A stretch of DNA of 64,000 bases, taken from the NCBI GenBank assembly GCA_030762175.1, contig CM060831.1, positions 83,428,001-83,492,000 of the forward strand, written 5' to 3'. This stretch comes from Metallyticus violacea. Its lineage: Eukaryota > Arthropoda > Insecta > Mantodea > Metallyticidae. The notes below the pieces were generated by a model, which was given only the letters and a program-made list of their open reading frames with translations, did no database searches and was not told the origin of the DNA. Position 1 is the stretch's first letter. Each line of letters starts with the position of its first letter. Made by a program: the position numbers and the translations under genes. Below are positions 33,701 through 45,474 of the stretch, in pieces.

Positions 33701-35042
33701 TGTGTAGAAGATTGTGACATGTTCAAAATGGAGTTTCGAGCTTTTATTAAGTTCTTCACAAAAGAAACACTTACTCCAAATTAAATTAAACAGCGGTTAC
33801 ACGGTGTATATGGGGAAGCACCCCCCTCAAATTCTACCGTAAATGAGTGGACCAAACTTTTTCGAACGGGTGGAGAAAGCATTGGAGACGAAGAGCGTTC
33901 GGAAGGGAAGTAAAGCCGTGGGTCCCGTGTCTAACATTTACGGCACGAAAAAGAACCTCAAGCTGAAAAAGAGGCCTCTGAGCAAAATTTGTCGGCCATT
34001 TCACGCCCCGAGTTGAATGGGACGCTGATGACCTGAGATGTTGAAGAGCGTCCATAAATAAAACAATCAAAACAAAAAAAAAAAAAAAAAAAGACGAAGA
34101 GCGTGCAGGTCGGCCCTTGGAGGTGCTCACTCCTGAAAACATCCGTCGCTCTTGTGGAAGGAGAAATTGTGGAAGACCGGCGGCTAAAAGTACAGAAACA
34201 TCAACAAGGGTGGGTCATTCTAAAACAACAGTCCTTCGAATTATTCATGAACATTTAAACATGAATAAGGTTAATGCAAGATGGGCGCCTTGACTTTTTT
34301 CCTCAGTCCAAAAGCAGCAACGAGTCATCTGTTGTCAGACGTTTTTGGAACTCTGCCGTGGCAGGAAGAGAGAAGTTCTGCAAACTATTGTTACAGGAGA
34401 TGAAACTGTGGTCCTCTACTATGATCCCTTGTCCAAAAGAGAATCAATGAAGCGACGTAAACCTGGTGAAGAACCGCCTCTAAAGGCCAAGGTCACTCAG
34501 TCAACCAAGAAGATCATGACCAGAATCTTTTGGGACTGAGAAGGAATACTCTTCATTGACTTCAAGGAGAGGAACACCACAGTAAATGGGGAGTACTATG
34601 ATGGCCTACTGCACAGACTACGTGCTTCCATCAAAGAGAAAAGGCGAGGAAAGCTGAGTGGTGGTGTGCGCCTTCTTCACGACAACGCGCTTGTGCACAC
34701 AGCTCTTGTTGCAAAGGAAGCTGTGAAGAAATGTGACTTCAAGGAGGTCGATCATTCACCCTACAGCTCAGATCTAGTTCCCAGTGACTATTTCCTCTTC
34801 TCAGAACTCAAGAAGGACCTTCGAGGAAGGAACTTTAAGTGTGACGAAGAAGTGATGGATGCTGTTTATGCCCACAAGACTTCTGACTATTTTTTGGGGG
34901 GGAGAGGGATTGAAATGTGAATTCAAAGATGTGAAAAGTGTATTGCAATAAAGGGTAACTATACTGAAAAATGAAATATAGTTTTTGTCCTTATCATACC
35001 TAGAAAGTGGTTCGGCCGGAAACTTATGGACCTACCCTCGTA
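33698..35042 (+). mobile_element. Mariner M3, M1 lineage, carrying a SINE
   Basis: The left TIR is lost. The sequence starts GGCTATGTGTAGAAGATTG just before the HTH (ATG at 33720, with TAA replacing the Glu codon of NEIKQR). The frame is interrupted by SINE A5, then continues with TGDETVVLYYDPLSKRES, FWD plus a TGA, HDNALVHT and YSSDLVPSDYFLF to about 34920. Both the SPD and the preceding motif are altered. The right TIR AACTTATGGACCTACCCTCG ends at 35040 followed by TA. Confidence 0.9.
33898..34092 (+). repeat. SINE family A, 5'-truncated, inside mariner M3 (A5)
   Basis: Begins TTCGGAAGGGAAGTAAAGCC and ends in a long poly(A). GACGAAGAGCG occurs at 33887-33897 and 34093-34103. This duplication splits the mariner HTH coding sequence. 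Confidence 0.93.
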
Positions 35043-35460
35043 GGTGTCTACTTTACAGGAAAACGCAGGATGTGAATTTAGATGAAGTTCTATCAGCCTT
35101 ATCAAAAAGACGAAAGAAAGATAAGAACATGTAACTGCGCTTGAATGACAAACGAGTAATGAGTTGATGATATGACTTTGACTATTGGGTATGTAATCTG
35201 TCAGGGGACTGATCATTATCTGACAAACTTAACCAACATAATAAAAGTGATCGTTATAAAAATAAGCTCTGAATTCCATTAACGATTGTGCTTGCGAACT
35301 CAATGTCAAGCAGTATCAACTTCCCACAGGATCTCACCACCAATTTTAAAGGAGAAACACACACCAGATCTAAGACAGTGGTTGAAAAGTTCTGGGCTTA
35401 AAACAGAGTTGGCAGTGGCAAGGGTCAAGTGCAATCATTTGCGGTGTTTATATAGTCCAG
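35043..35460. other. Unassigned
   Basis: No coding or repeat signal seen. The M12 mariner relic begins near its end. Confidence 0.4.
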
Positions 35461-36868
35461 CAAAGTAAACAAGTTGAGGCTTTTTCAGCAAAATGGATAA
35501 AATCGAATGGGATGGAATTCGTTTACACTTTGAAAAACTCTTCACCTTCATTTTCTATGAGGTGCTGAGTTCGGAACTCCAATTATCGCAACGACTGGAG
35601 AAAACATCACAAATATCTACAATGCCGTGTTAAAGGATAGACGAATCAAGGTGTGTAAATCTGCAAAGATCACAACAGATCGTGCGTGGAACATTTTGCA
35701 CAAGCACATGCCAAAGCTCGCAGAGCGATTGGTGCCGTGTTAGCTAACCATCGACCAGAAGCGCGTCCGGATGAACATTTCTCAGCAGTGCTTGGACATG
35801 TGTCGGTGGAACTCGACGGAGCCTTTGAGATGCTGGCTATGTTCTGTACGGCTGCGAAATATGGGGATGCGCAGAATTGTATACGGTACTGACCGCCGCT
35901 TCCCAGCACACATCCAACGTGACCACTTCAATGTTCCGTATGTCTTAGACGTCACACGGGAGAGAGCCCGGTCACTCCATGATCTTATCCCGAACCACCA
36001 AATGAGCTGGTCAGATCTTTAGGGGACAACGATCATAGAGCCCCTAGAAGATGCAGACCTTACAAGCTTCCCAAGGACATTATGGGAACATCTCAGGTTG
36101 GCTACTTCGAGGAGAGCAACCGCCCAGCTCGAGTACAATCACGGAATACATCTTGGCCCAAACACAACTAGGTTCCAACTCTTGATCTGTTCAATTACCC
36201 CTCTGAACCCTTGCCAACGGCAACCATGCTGAGAACCCCGATTGACCACCGAGGTCAACGAGGTCCAGCTGACCTGTACTGGCTTCTGGCTTTTCAGATG
36301 TTACAATATGTGGACGAAATACGGATTAGCCATCAAACAGCACAGACGAAGCAGCAGTTCAAACAATGACTTCAAGATGGTGAAAGCGATCCATATGAGG
36401 CCAAGTGTGCTCCTTCAGAAGGAAAGGCGATGACCACATGGGACGCTCGGAGTGTGGTGCTGGTAGACTACCTTAAAATGGAGGGGGGAAAAAAACCAAC
36501 AACAGGAGCATTATGCAGAATTGCTGGGGAGTTGAAGGTTGCTATTAAGGTCGAGAAAAAATTATTTTTCACCAGGACAGTGCACTTTTGCATAACTTGC
36601 GCCTTGACCTGCTGTTACATACGCCATATTTACCAGATTTGTCTCCCAGTTACTGTTTCCTCATCCCAAATCTGAAGAACTGACTTGCTGGACAGAATCG
36701 GAGATCATAGCTCAAACAAACGTTTGCAGAGTTGGAAGAGCTCATTTTATACCGAAAATATGAAGAAGATATCGTTGGTGTATAGAGTTAAAAGGAGGCT
36801 GTGTTGAAATATAAAAAGGTTCGGTTAAATATCATGTATTTTATTTCTCAGGCCGAAAACTTTCTGAG
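35461..36868 (+). pseudogene. Mariner relic of a SETMAR-like lineage (M12), with a foreign insert
   Basis: The frame shows EFGTPIIATTGENITNIYNA and then KDRRIKVCKSAKITTDRAWN, with LTIDQKRVRMNISQQCLDMC up to about 35828. After about 500 bp of unrelated sequence it resumes with TKQQFKQ near 36345 and WDARSVVLVDYLKMEGG at 36430. The remaining DDE part is shifted in frame (FHQDSALLHN; YLPDLSPSYCFLIPNLK). The HTH start is partly lost. The insert (about 35830-36330) is unidentified. Confidence 0.72.
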
Positions 36869-37168
36869 CAGTTCTCGCAATGTAATCGAGGAATAATGTT
36901 CAAGTGTTCACCTTTCTCCTGAATTAGACATAGTCCATGTTAGTGAATCATACGAAAGTAAACCCGATACGAAGACATTCCACTGAAATTAATATGAAAC
37001 TTTGTTTTCTGTTATGGTGTCGCAGTAACTTCCTCTTCTGATTTTCTGACAGTATTTGCAAAATAGAACACACTAAATTCTTGTCACGTGAAACTTTGAT
37101 AAATGTAAGCTTCTAATCCTTTCTGATTAATTATTTTGTGTGACCGATATTTATAAAAACTTTACACA
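36869..37168. other. Unassigned
   Basis: Nothing recognised. Confidence 0.4.
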
Positions 37169-38420
37169 TACGAGGTGTTATCAAAAAATTACTGCATTTT
37201 TTTTTATATCGCGAGCTTCATAAATCCGATTAACTTTTTTTTTTTTACCTTGTTGGTACACATGTTTCAGACCAATGTTGGCGCTTTCAGCTGTTTAGAA
37301 TGTTTAGTTCATTGTTGACAGTCGAAAAGGTTAGACGTGTTTTGGTGTGCTGGGTGATTTTTTATTTTCGAAAAAGATGGATCAAATATTTTGTATTAAA
37401 TTTTTCTTGAAAAATGGAATAATGTGCAACAAAGTTTTCGAAATGCTGACTGTGGATTTGGCGAATCTGCTATGAGCAAGACAAGAGCTTACGAGTGGTA
37501 CAGACATTTCAAAGAGGTCGTGAAGACGTTGAAGATGACAACCGCCCTAGCACATCAATAACCGCCGACAACGTAGAAGAAGTGAAGCAAATGATTCTGG
37601 AAACTCGCCGAATCATATCAGAGAGGTTGCTGATGATGTCGGTATATCATATGATTCATGCCAAGCAACTTTTTCCGATGTTTTGGGCATGAGCAGCAAA
37701 GTTTGTTCCGAAATTGCTGAATTTCGAGCAAAAACGGTGACGCGTAGAATTTCTGAATGAAGTCAACAACGATCCAGAACTTTTTGAAAAGGTCATAGCC
37801 GGTGACGAAACATGGGTGTATGGGTATGACGTTGAAACCAAGACCCAATAGTCCCAATGGAAGTTGCCTGAAGAGCCAAGACCGAAAAAAAATTCGACAA
37901 ATTCGATCAAATGTAGAGGTTCTTCTCACTGTTCTCTTCGATTTCAATGACATAGCGCATCATGAGTTTCTGCCATATGGTCGTACTGTCAATAAGGAAC
38001 ACACCTGGAAGTAATGCGCCGTTTGCTGATGCAATCCGACGAAAACGACAAGATGTGTGGCAAAACCGCTCGTGGAAATTGCACCAGATAATGCTCTGCT
38101 CACACCTCACGGCTTGTTCCTGGGTTTAAGCAGAAAAACAAAACCGTTGTGTTGCCTCAGTCACCATATTCGCTGACATGGCACCCTGCGACTTCTTTCT
38201 ATTCCCGAGACTGAAGAAAACAATGAAAGGATGACGTTTTGACGAGGTAAAAACACAATCGCTGAAGGATCTGAAGGGCATACCGAAAAGTGAGTTCCAG
38301 AAGTGCTTCCAAGATTGGAAAAAGCGCTGGCACAAGTGAATTATATCCGGAGGGAATTACTTAAATAAAGTTTATTTTAGAAAAACGAATATTGCCGTTA
38401 TTTTTTGATCACACCTCGTA
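37169..38420 (+). mobile_element. Mariner M7, both TIRs present
   Basis: The ends TACGAGGTGTTATCAAAAAA and revcomp TACGAGGTGTGATCAAAAAA are inverted copies flanked by TA. The transposase starts at the ATG at 37377 (MDQIFCIKFFLKNGIM). A stop follows within the HTH, then frameshifts. The C-terminal part reads HHEFLPYGRTVNKEHTWK, then DNALLTPHG and SPYS..MAPCDFFLFPRLKK in shifted frames to about 38340. Its protein resembles that of M8 (FLP.GRTVNKE), but the TIRs differ. Confidence 0.88.
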
Positions 38421-39260
38421 AAGTACCAATTTTAAAATATATTTTATATGAACGTTATTAACAAATTTGGACGTATAAAGGCACCAAAAGACTTGTAAAA
38501 AGAAAGCTGCACTTCCCAACACGGTCCTGTCAGAACGAAGTTGAAATTTCAAACAGATTGGAGGTGTATCGTTTTTCCATTAGCTGCTGTGCGACACGGA
38601 AACAACGCACTGAGAGAAATGGTAGTGTACACGAGAAGGGCAGTCCCAGAGTCATTAGTGCACCTAGCACAATCTTATCATTCCATCTGGACTAAGTCAA
38701 AGCGTTCGACTACATTCAATTATTAAACAAACATAGTTGTGGCGGCAGAAAAGGCAATACGAGATTCCTTTGTGGTCTCGCACGAATGGTTTTGCGGTTG
38801 ACTTTCTTTTGTTTATCTGCAGAAGAGCGTGCTTTCGCCCCGCGATCAGTGAAAGCACGCCACAATCAGATTGGCCGGACTATGCAACGTAGAAAAGGTC
38901 AGCGGCGGACAAGAAATCGTGCGACAAGGCACATCCTAGTGTTGAAGATGACCCTTGTGTCAGGTGTATGCACTTTCTCACGCCTAGGCGTTGTCCTCCG
39001 CAATAGCACTGCTGCATCGTGTCCAAATGGTTTACAATATCTTCCTATTGTTTCTTTCTCGTGCATCTCAAGCCTCTGGATGTATATCAGTAAAAATTAA
39101 TGCTGCTAAGAGCCCTTACTGTTAAAAACGAAGGTGTCACACAGGAAATCTAAGAAAAACTTCTTTATGAAAAGTTTAAGACTGTTTTTGAAAGTATTTA
39201 ACTAACTTATTGTTGAATTATTGCTTTTGCGTTAACAATCTGTCCTACCCTCGTTTGACC
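38421..39260. other. Unassigned, with short frames
   Basis: A GC-richer stretch at 38540-39080 holds frames of 61 and 104 codons that I do not recognise. No splice or repeat support. Confidence 0.4.
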
Positions 39261-39510
39261 GCCACGGGTGGCCGAGGTCGTTAAGGCGCGGACTTGTGAG
39301 CGGGAGGTGTGGGGTTCGATTACCACCAGGACCGTCCTCACCGACTGAGGTTTTTTTCCAGACTTTCCTCATAAATGGAAAATGTCGGGTAGTTTGCCCT
39401 ACGCGTAACTCTGGAAGCTTCCTTCCTTTTAAAATTTTTCATCTCATATACTATTCGTGCCCATTGCCTCGGCAGTAAAAGCGGTCGTCTATTACTATAA
39501 ATAAATAAAT
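39261..39510 (+). repeat. SINE family B, full length (B8)
   Basis: The head GCCACGGGTGGCCGAGGTCG and A box are perfect. The B box has lost one base match (GGTTCGATTACC). The tail is ATAAATAAATAAATG. Confidence 0.9.
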
Positions 39511-39570
39511 GCATTCATCGACCCATTGACTCCTTTATCTTAGGTTTCCTTTGTTGCACGCAAATACTTT

Positions 39571-39833
39571 TTTTCATAGTGTTTAACGCCCGTTTTTACT
39601 ACTGAGACACCACAGGCGATGAACATGAAATGATATATTGAGAAAGGATTTATTTTTAAGGAAGGAAACGTTCCAGGCCTATGTTTAGAGTACCTTCCCG
39701 GTATTTGCCATTTATGAGGACTCAGGAAAACCTAGAAAAACCTTAGTCAGGGAGGACGGTCCTGGCGGGATTCGAATTCCAGACCTCCCGCTCAGAGTCC
39801 GCGCTTTTAAAGACCTCGGCCACCCGTGGCGAT
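39571..39833 (-). repeat. SINE family B with 12-bp target-site duplication (B9)
   Basis: Reverse-oriented, ending GGCCACCCGTGGCGAT. CGCAAATACTTT occurs at 39559-39570 and 39834-39845. Confidence 0.92.
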
Positions 39834-40068
39834 CGCAAATACTTTGGTCGATACAAGCTGATGAGCAAAATGAATTATTTTTTTCTTGTTGACAAGTCGA
39901 TACCACTTTCAAATTTAAAACTTCCAACCGCACAATTTCTCCAAGTATAGACTCTAGTCTATGTACGACGCATCGCTACATTCGTTGATTTCTAAATGCA
40001 TTGTATAATGTGGTTTCTTGGCTCCACGATAAATTAAAATGCTGGTCTGTTCACTTGTTTATTTGATG

Positions 40069-41394
40069 TACGAGGTCTGTTCAAAAAGTATCGCGAATTT
40101 TGTGTTTTTTCAAAAAAGTATTTATTTATTCATGAATATCTATTTTGTCCCCTTCAAAGTAGTCCCCACCAGGTATTATACACTTGTGCCAACGTTTTTT
40201 CCAATCCTCGAAGCACATTAAAAATCGTTTTTTGTGATCTTGTTCAGTTCCTCCTTCCATGCCGTCTTTATCCCCTCAATCGTGGCGTAGCGTCGTCCTT
40301 TCATGGGCCTCTTCAGTTTTGGGAACAAAAAAAAGTCACAGGGGGCCAGGTCTGGGGAGTACGGTGGCTGCGGCATCATAAGCGTGTTGTTTTTGCCCAA
40401 AAATTCGCGCACAAGCAACGATGTGTGAGCAGGCGCGTTATCATGGTGCAAAAGCCAATTTTTGTTCTTCCACAAATCCGGGCGTTTCTGGCGGATTGCT
40501 TGGCGCAAATTGCGCATAACTTGCAGGTAATATTCCTTATTGACCGTTCTACCCTGTGGCAAGAACTCATGATGCACCACGACGCTGCAATCGAAGAAAA
40601 CTGTAAGCAAATCTTCACATTAGACCGAACTTGGCGCGCTTTTTTCGGTCTTGGTTCGTGTGGCAGCATCCATTCGGATGATGAACTTTAGTTTCCAAGT
40701 CATAACCATAAACCCCATGATTCGTCACCAGTTATGGCCCTCTGGAGCAAATCTGGGACGTCGCGGACAGAGTTCAACAGCTCCTTAGCAACGTTCATGC
40801 GATGGTGTTTTTGGTCGAAATTGAGCAACTTTGGTACGAATTTTGCGGGGACCCGTCTCATGCTCAAATCATTGGTAAAAATCCAAATGGCACGAGCCAA
40901 TCGATATGTTTAGGTCCAAAGCAACTTCTCTAACGGTTATTCGACGATTGGCCAATACTATTTTCTTCACTTCTTCAATGTTTTTGTCTGTTGTTGACGA
41001 GCTCGGGCGTCCGGGACGCTCTTCGTCATTCACATCTTCTCGACCCTCTGAGAACATTTTGTACCACCGATAAACGTTGCTTTGATCCAAGGTAGCTTCA
41101 CCATATGCCACAGTCAACATTCGGAATGCATCCGCGCACTTAATTTTGTTTTTCACACAAAATTTGATACAGATTCTTTGTTCCATTTTTTGGAATAGGC
41201 AAAAATCGAAGACGAGCCAAAGCACGTCCAAGCAAAATAGCTGTCAACAATTGACTGAATATTAAAAATGGCCGAGCTTGTCAACATAAGTGAGGGACAT
41301 GAGTACCAACATAACGCCACAAAACAATCGAAAATCGAATATACGTAGCCCGCGGAAATTCAATATTCGCGATACTGTTTGAAGAAACCTCGTA
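40069..41394 (-). mobile_element. Mariner M8, well preserved, both TIRs present
   Basis: The ends TACGAGGTCTGTTCAAAAAG and revcomp TACGAGGTTTCTTCAAACAG, each followed by TATCGCGAAT, are inverted copies. The minus-strand N-terminal frame (41186 downwards) gives MEQRICIKFCVKNKIKCADA, then ATLDQSNVYRWYKMFSEG, and is open to 40869. The catalytic frame 40610-40218 gives FFDCSVVVHHEFLPQGRTV, HHDNAPAHTSLLV and YSPDLAPCDFFLFPKLKR, with D34D spacing. A few frameshifts remain between 40610 and 40900. It is among the least decayed transposons in the window. Confidence 0.92.
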
Positions 41395-41665
41395 TTTATG
41401 GACGTTCTTTAACATCTCAGGTCATCAGCTTCCCCATTCTATTTAGGGCGTGAAACGGTCGACAAATTTCGCTCCGAGGCCTCTTCTTTCAGGCTTGAGG
41501 TTCTTTATCGTGGCGTAAATGTACGACACGGGACCCACGGCTTTTACTTCCCTTCCGAAGGAAGTCATACTTAGGACTTTTACACTCGGAAAAATTTATC
41601 GATCCTGGCCGTTTTTGAACCCGCGATCTTGGGTTTAGGAGGCAAGTATGGTTACACTATCAAGA
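41395..41665 (-). repeat. SINE family A (A6), abutting the mariner M8 end
   Basis: Starts TTTATGGACGTTCTTTAACA immediately after the TA that closes M8. The B box is mutated (GGCCGTTTTTGAACCCGCG on the plus strand), and the A box region has a deletion near GGTTACACTATCAAG. Confidence 0.85.
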
Positions 41666-42385
41666 CACGTTGTTCCTAGTTCAAGTTTCAGATGAACTAT
41701 TGGTATTAAAGATAATTATTTTACTTCAAGAGGCGAGATAAACTTGTTCGCAGATACCAGCCCTAGCTGTAAATGAGCGGCAGAGTTTACTTAAGAACTT
41801 GTTCAATGTAATCTATACCATGTAACGCTTAAACAGGAAAAGGGTACTCTCATCTCTAGCCAGTTACTGCACTCTTTCGAAATGTCATATTTTAAAGATG
41901 AATAAACTATAAGCCTAACATTCGTCGAACGAATCCCTCAAGCCTAAGGCGTTAAAATGCTGATATATCTTTTTATGGCTCTAATTTTACTCTCTCTCTC
42001 TCTCTCTCCCCCCTTTAAAGCCTGTAATTTAACCACACCTAATCTGATCTAACTTAATAAATCCCGAATCAACTTACTGTAAATCTTAACTAATTACTTA
42101 AAACTGGTTTAAAGGAATGTCAGATCGGGAGCTAACGCATGCACCTGGTCTTACTTCATTTTATTCCCGAATATTCTTCTCCAGAATTTATGACTAGTCT
42201 TGTCAGTTAATTACAAGAAGAATGCTTAAGATTTTATGCATACATATCTGAGAAAAAAACATCATAGGCAGGTTTCCGGGTCGGCCATCTCAATAAGGAA
42301 CCATCTGTAGATTATTTTAATCTGTTTACGGAAAAACTAATGTTGGATTGATAGGAGTAGAGGGGCAGATTTGGGACTTCAGTGG
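41666..42385. other. Unassigned, with a short CT microsatellite
   Basis: A (TC)n run near 41992-42008. Nothing else recognised. Confidence 0.45.
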
Positions 42386-43452
42386 TAATAGCAGTAGTAA
42401 TAATAATAGTAATAGTAGAGTAGTAGCAGTAGTAGTAATAGTAATAGTAGTAATAGTAGTTGTAGCAGTAGTAGTAATATTAGTAGTAGTAATAGTAATA
42501 GTAATAGTAGTACTAGTAATAGTAGTAATAGTAGTAATAGTAGTTGTAGTAATATTAGTAGTAGTAATAGTAATAGTAGTACTAGTAATAGTAGTAGTAA
42601 TAGTAGTAATAGTAGTTGTAGCAGTAGTAGTAATATTAGTAGTAATAGTAATAGTAATAGTAGTACTAGTAATAGTAGTAATAGTAGTAGTAGTAGTAAT
42701 ATTAGTAGTAGTAATATTAGTAGTAGTAATAGTAATAGTAATAGTAGTACTAGTAATAGTAGTAGTAATAGTAGTAGTAGTAATAGTAATAGTAGTACTA
42801 GTAATAGTAGTAGTAATAGTAATAGTAGTACTAGTAATAGTAGTAGTAATAGTAATAGTAGTACTAGTAGTAGTAATAGTAGTAATAGTAGTTGTAGCAG
42901 TAGTAGTAATATTAGTAGTAGTAATAGTAATAGTAGTACTAGTAATAGTAGTAGTAATAGTAGTAGTAATAGTAGTAATAGTAGTTGTAGCAGTAGTAGT
43001 AATATTAGTAGTAATAGTAATAGTAATAGTAGTACTAGTAATAGTAGTAATAGTAGTAGTAATAGTAGTAGTAGTAGTAATATTAGTAGTAGTAATAGTA
43101 ATAGTAGTAGTAATAGTAGTAGTAGTAGTAGTAATATTAGTAGTAGTAATAGTAATAGTAATAGTAGTACTAGTAATAGTAGTAGTAGTAATAGTAGTTG
43201 TAGCAGTAGTAGTAATATTAGTAGTAGAGTAGTAGTAATAGTAGTAGTAGTAGTAGTAATAGTAGTAGTAGTAATAGTAATAGTAGTAGTAATAGTAGTA
43301 GTAGTAATATTAGTAGTAGTAATAGTAATAGTAATAGTAGTACTAGTAATAGTAGTAGTAATAGTAGTTGTAGCAGTAGTAGTAATATTAGTAGTAGAGT
43401 AGTAGTAATAGTAGTAGTACTAGTAATAGTAGTAGTAGTAGTAGAAGTATTT
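42386..43452. repeat. Trinucleotide array of about 1.07 kb (AGT/AAT) with higher-order structure
   Basis: A continuous array of AGT units with interspersed AAT, ACT, ATT and TGT variants. The composite string AGTTGTAGCAGTAGTAGTAA recurs about six times, near 42459, 42612, 42890, 42985, 43197 and 43367. The stretch with TTAGTAGTAGAGTAGTAGTA occurs near 43220 and 43390. Reading frames over the array are low-complexity artefacts. Confidence 0.95.
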
Positions 43453-43739
43453 ATTATTCTAGTTAAACTAGATATACATATATTGCACATCACAGTCGCA
43501 TGGGTCGCAAGACCGGTCATGCTCTTGTAAAATATTTCATTTCTGAAATTAATTCTAACAAAAGAAAACAACAACATTAACAACACCGCGCTCATACATG
43601 AAACAGACATACATACAATAATTCTGATATTCATTTAACTTTTCGTATTATGTATGTACAGTGTTTATAGAAATGTTTTGTCCCTAAAACAACGTACTTC
43701 ACTTAAGAAAATACCCAGGTTTTGTCTATTTACAATTCA

Positions 43740-44215
43740 ATCCCAACATGCCAGCCTCCTCCTACTAGAAGTCAGAAATGAATCCAGGAGAAATTTTATC
43801 CCAGCATCTTCTGTCTGTGTACACTTAGCCAAAATGTACACCCAGTCTTCCGGTTCCGAGCATAACGGGCAAATCATTCTGCCTTTTTTATCAACAACCT
43901 TACGTTCCTCCCAATCTCGACCTCTGATGCCTAACTCCATGATATAGGTCTCTTTACCCCATGTAGTTTTAATTTCGCTCTGCAGGTCCAGAGATGACAT
44001 CCGCATGCATCGCGTTCTGTTTCCTGTTAGTTTATGTCAGACAGGCGTCTTTTGACATTTTTCCAACTTGCCGTTAACACAGCCATTTGTAACGGTGAGA
44101 GCTTAAGTTTTAGATATATTTTACTTACATACCCCACTGTTCACAAGAATCTTGCAGTGCATTTAGGTCATTTTGCAGGCCTTTTACCGTTCTAAAGAGA
44201 ATTACTGTATTCGAA
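43740..44215 (-). pseudogene. LINE reverse transcriptase / zinc-knuckle fragment
   Basis: The minus strand at about 44205-44135 reads FRTVKGLQNDLNALQDSCEQ then WGM, a typical LINE palm segment. After a gap, 44006-43740 reads KKGRMICPLCSEPEDWVYIL then AKCTQTEDA. This resembles the C-terminal zinc knuckle of LINE polymerases (CPLCxxxEDxxHILxKC), with His replaced by Tyr. The two parts are separated by frameshifts and lost sequence. Confidence 0.65.
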
Positions 44216-44529
44216 CTTCAGTGCAAATGGGCGCCAAGGGGTGGAACAAATGAGGTAGAGAAATTGGCGGTGAAACACCGCATCCCAAATATTATTTCCA
44301 GTACAGCACCCGGACGCTGACACAAGTCCCTTCCAATAAAGTCGAAAAGCTGCTTCCACACCAGACAAGAGCAAGTCATTGACTCGTCGCACACAACACC
44401 AGTCAGTATCGCCTGATAATTTCGACTCTGCAACAAAACCAGAGCGGAAAATTCGTTGGAAAGTAAAAATCCACCGCAAGATTCGCGATGGAGCACACGG
44501 GAAACCAGGAATTTTATGTATATACAAAC
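44216..44529. other. Unassigned, with overlapping minus-strand frames
   Basis: Two overlapping minus-strand frames of over 100 codons (44527-44192 and 44541-44218). I do not recognise either. They may be part of the LINE or unrelated. Confidence 0.35.
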
Positions 44530-45438
44530 AGGGTGTCTCACCTAACTAACCGACCTCAGATTTTTTTTAAATGAAACAAAATGTGAAAACTCCAGTTGCG
44601 TAGGGATGTACCGATGTCAGCGGTTCAAACATTGGGAGAGTATGCACAGTTCATAACATTAAAAAAATCAATAATAATAATAATAATAATAATAAACTTT
44701 CAACTCAAGTCACATTTCTTTAGTATATTTTTTCTAGCGAACTGATAGCAGCTAGTGATAACAGAATAAACAAAATTACTAGTTGCGTATAACTTAAAGA
44801 AACCTTACGTGTGTAAATTATATGCAGCAAAGAAAACGCACTCACAAATAATCAGTGACGTGTTATCTGATAAAACTAGGTTACTTCAGCACATGTTCAG
44901 AGTGCATCAATACACTTGTGGAGACGGTGAACGAGCGAGCATTGTAGTGTTTCTACAGGTATTGCCGCACATGTCACAGTAATTCGCCTTTTCATATTCT
45001 CTAGTGTCGTTGGGAATTCCTGATAAACTGTATCTTTCACTGTGCCCAGAGAAAGTAGTCTAATGGCATCTAATCGGGGCTCCGAGCTGGCCATCTCACA
45101 GGACCATCCCGTCCTATCCATCTATTTGTAAACTTTGCATCCACAACTTCTCTGGGAACATTGAGGAAGTGTGCGGGACACCCATCATGCTAGAACCAGA
45201 TCGATAGACGCGTTTCCAATCCCACGTCCTCCATGAAGAGAGGGTATGAAGGTATGCGCTTGCCAGAAAAACATACATGTTTAATTTCAAAAATATAACT
45301 TTAAAAAAGACACTTTTTAAATTTAACTTCCTAATGTGCGAGCCCCTGACATGGTACTTTCCTGAGCAACTGGATTTTTCACATCTTGTATCATTTCGAA
45401 AATATTTGAGGTCGCAGAGTTAGGTGGGACACCCGGTA
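44530..45438 (-). mobile_element. Tc1/mariner-superfamily element (E2 family), copy 2, with TIRs
   Basis: CAGGGTGTCTCACCTAACT at the left and revcomp CCGGGTGTCCCACCTAACT at the right form the TIRs. The minus-strand frame 45121-44897 reads RLLSLGTVKDTVYQEFPTTL, then CAAIPVETLQ, then HKCIDAL, the end of a DUF4817-type transposase beyond the third Asp. The upstream catalytic part is mostly missing. An (AAT)n run sits at 44671-44696. Confidence 0.82.
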
Positions 45439-45448
45439 TATATGTCAA

Positions 45449-45469
45449 AAAAAAAAAAAAAAAAAAACG
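45449..45469. repeat. Poly(A) tract
   Basis: About 21 A residues between the E2 element and the deleted-transposase copy D3. Confidence 0.9.
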
Positions 45470-45474
45470 TATAC

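Noticed and set aside
42348..43232. 294-codon frame rich in Val and Ile
   Set aside because: It is a translation of the AGT/AAT array. Low-complexity composition and dependence on the repeat show that it is not a gene.
43218..43634. Minus-strand frame with poly-Leu stretch
   Set aside because: The Leu run is the same trinucleotide array read in reverse, with unrelated flank.
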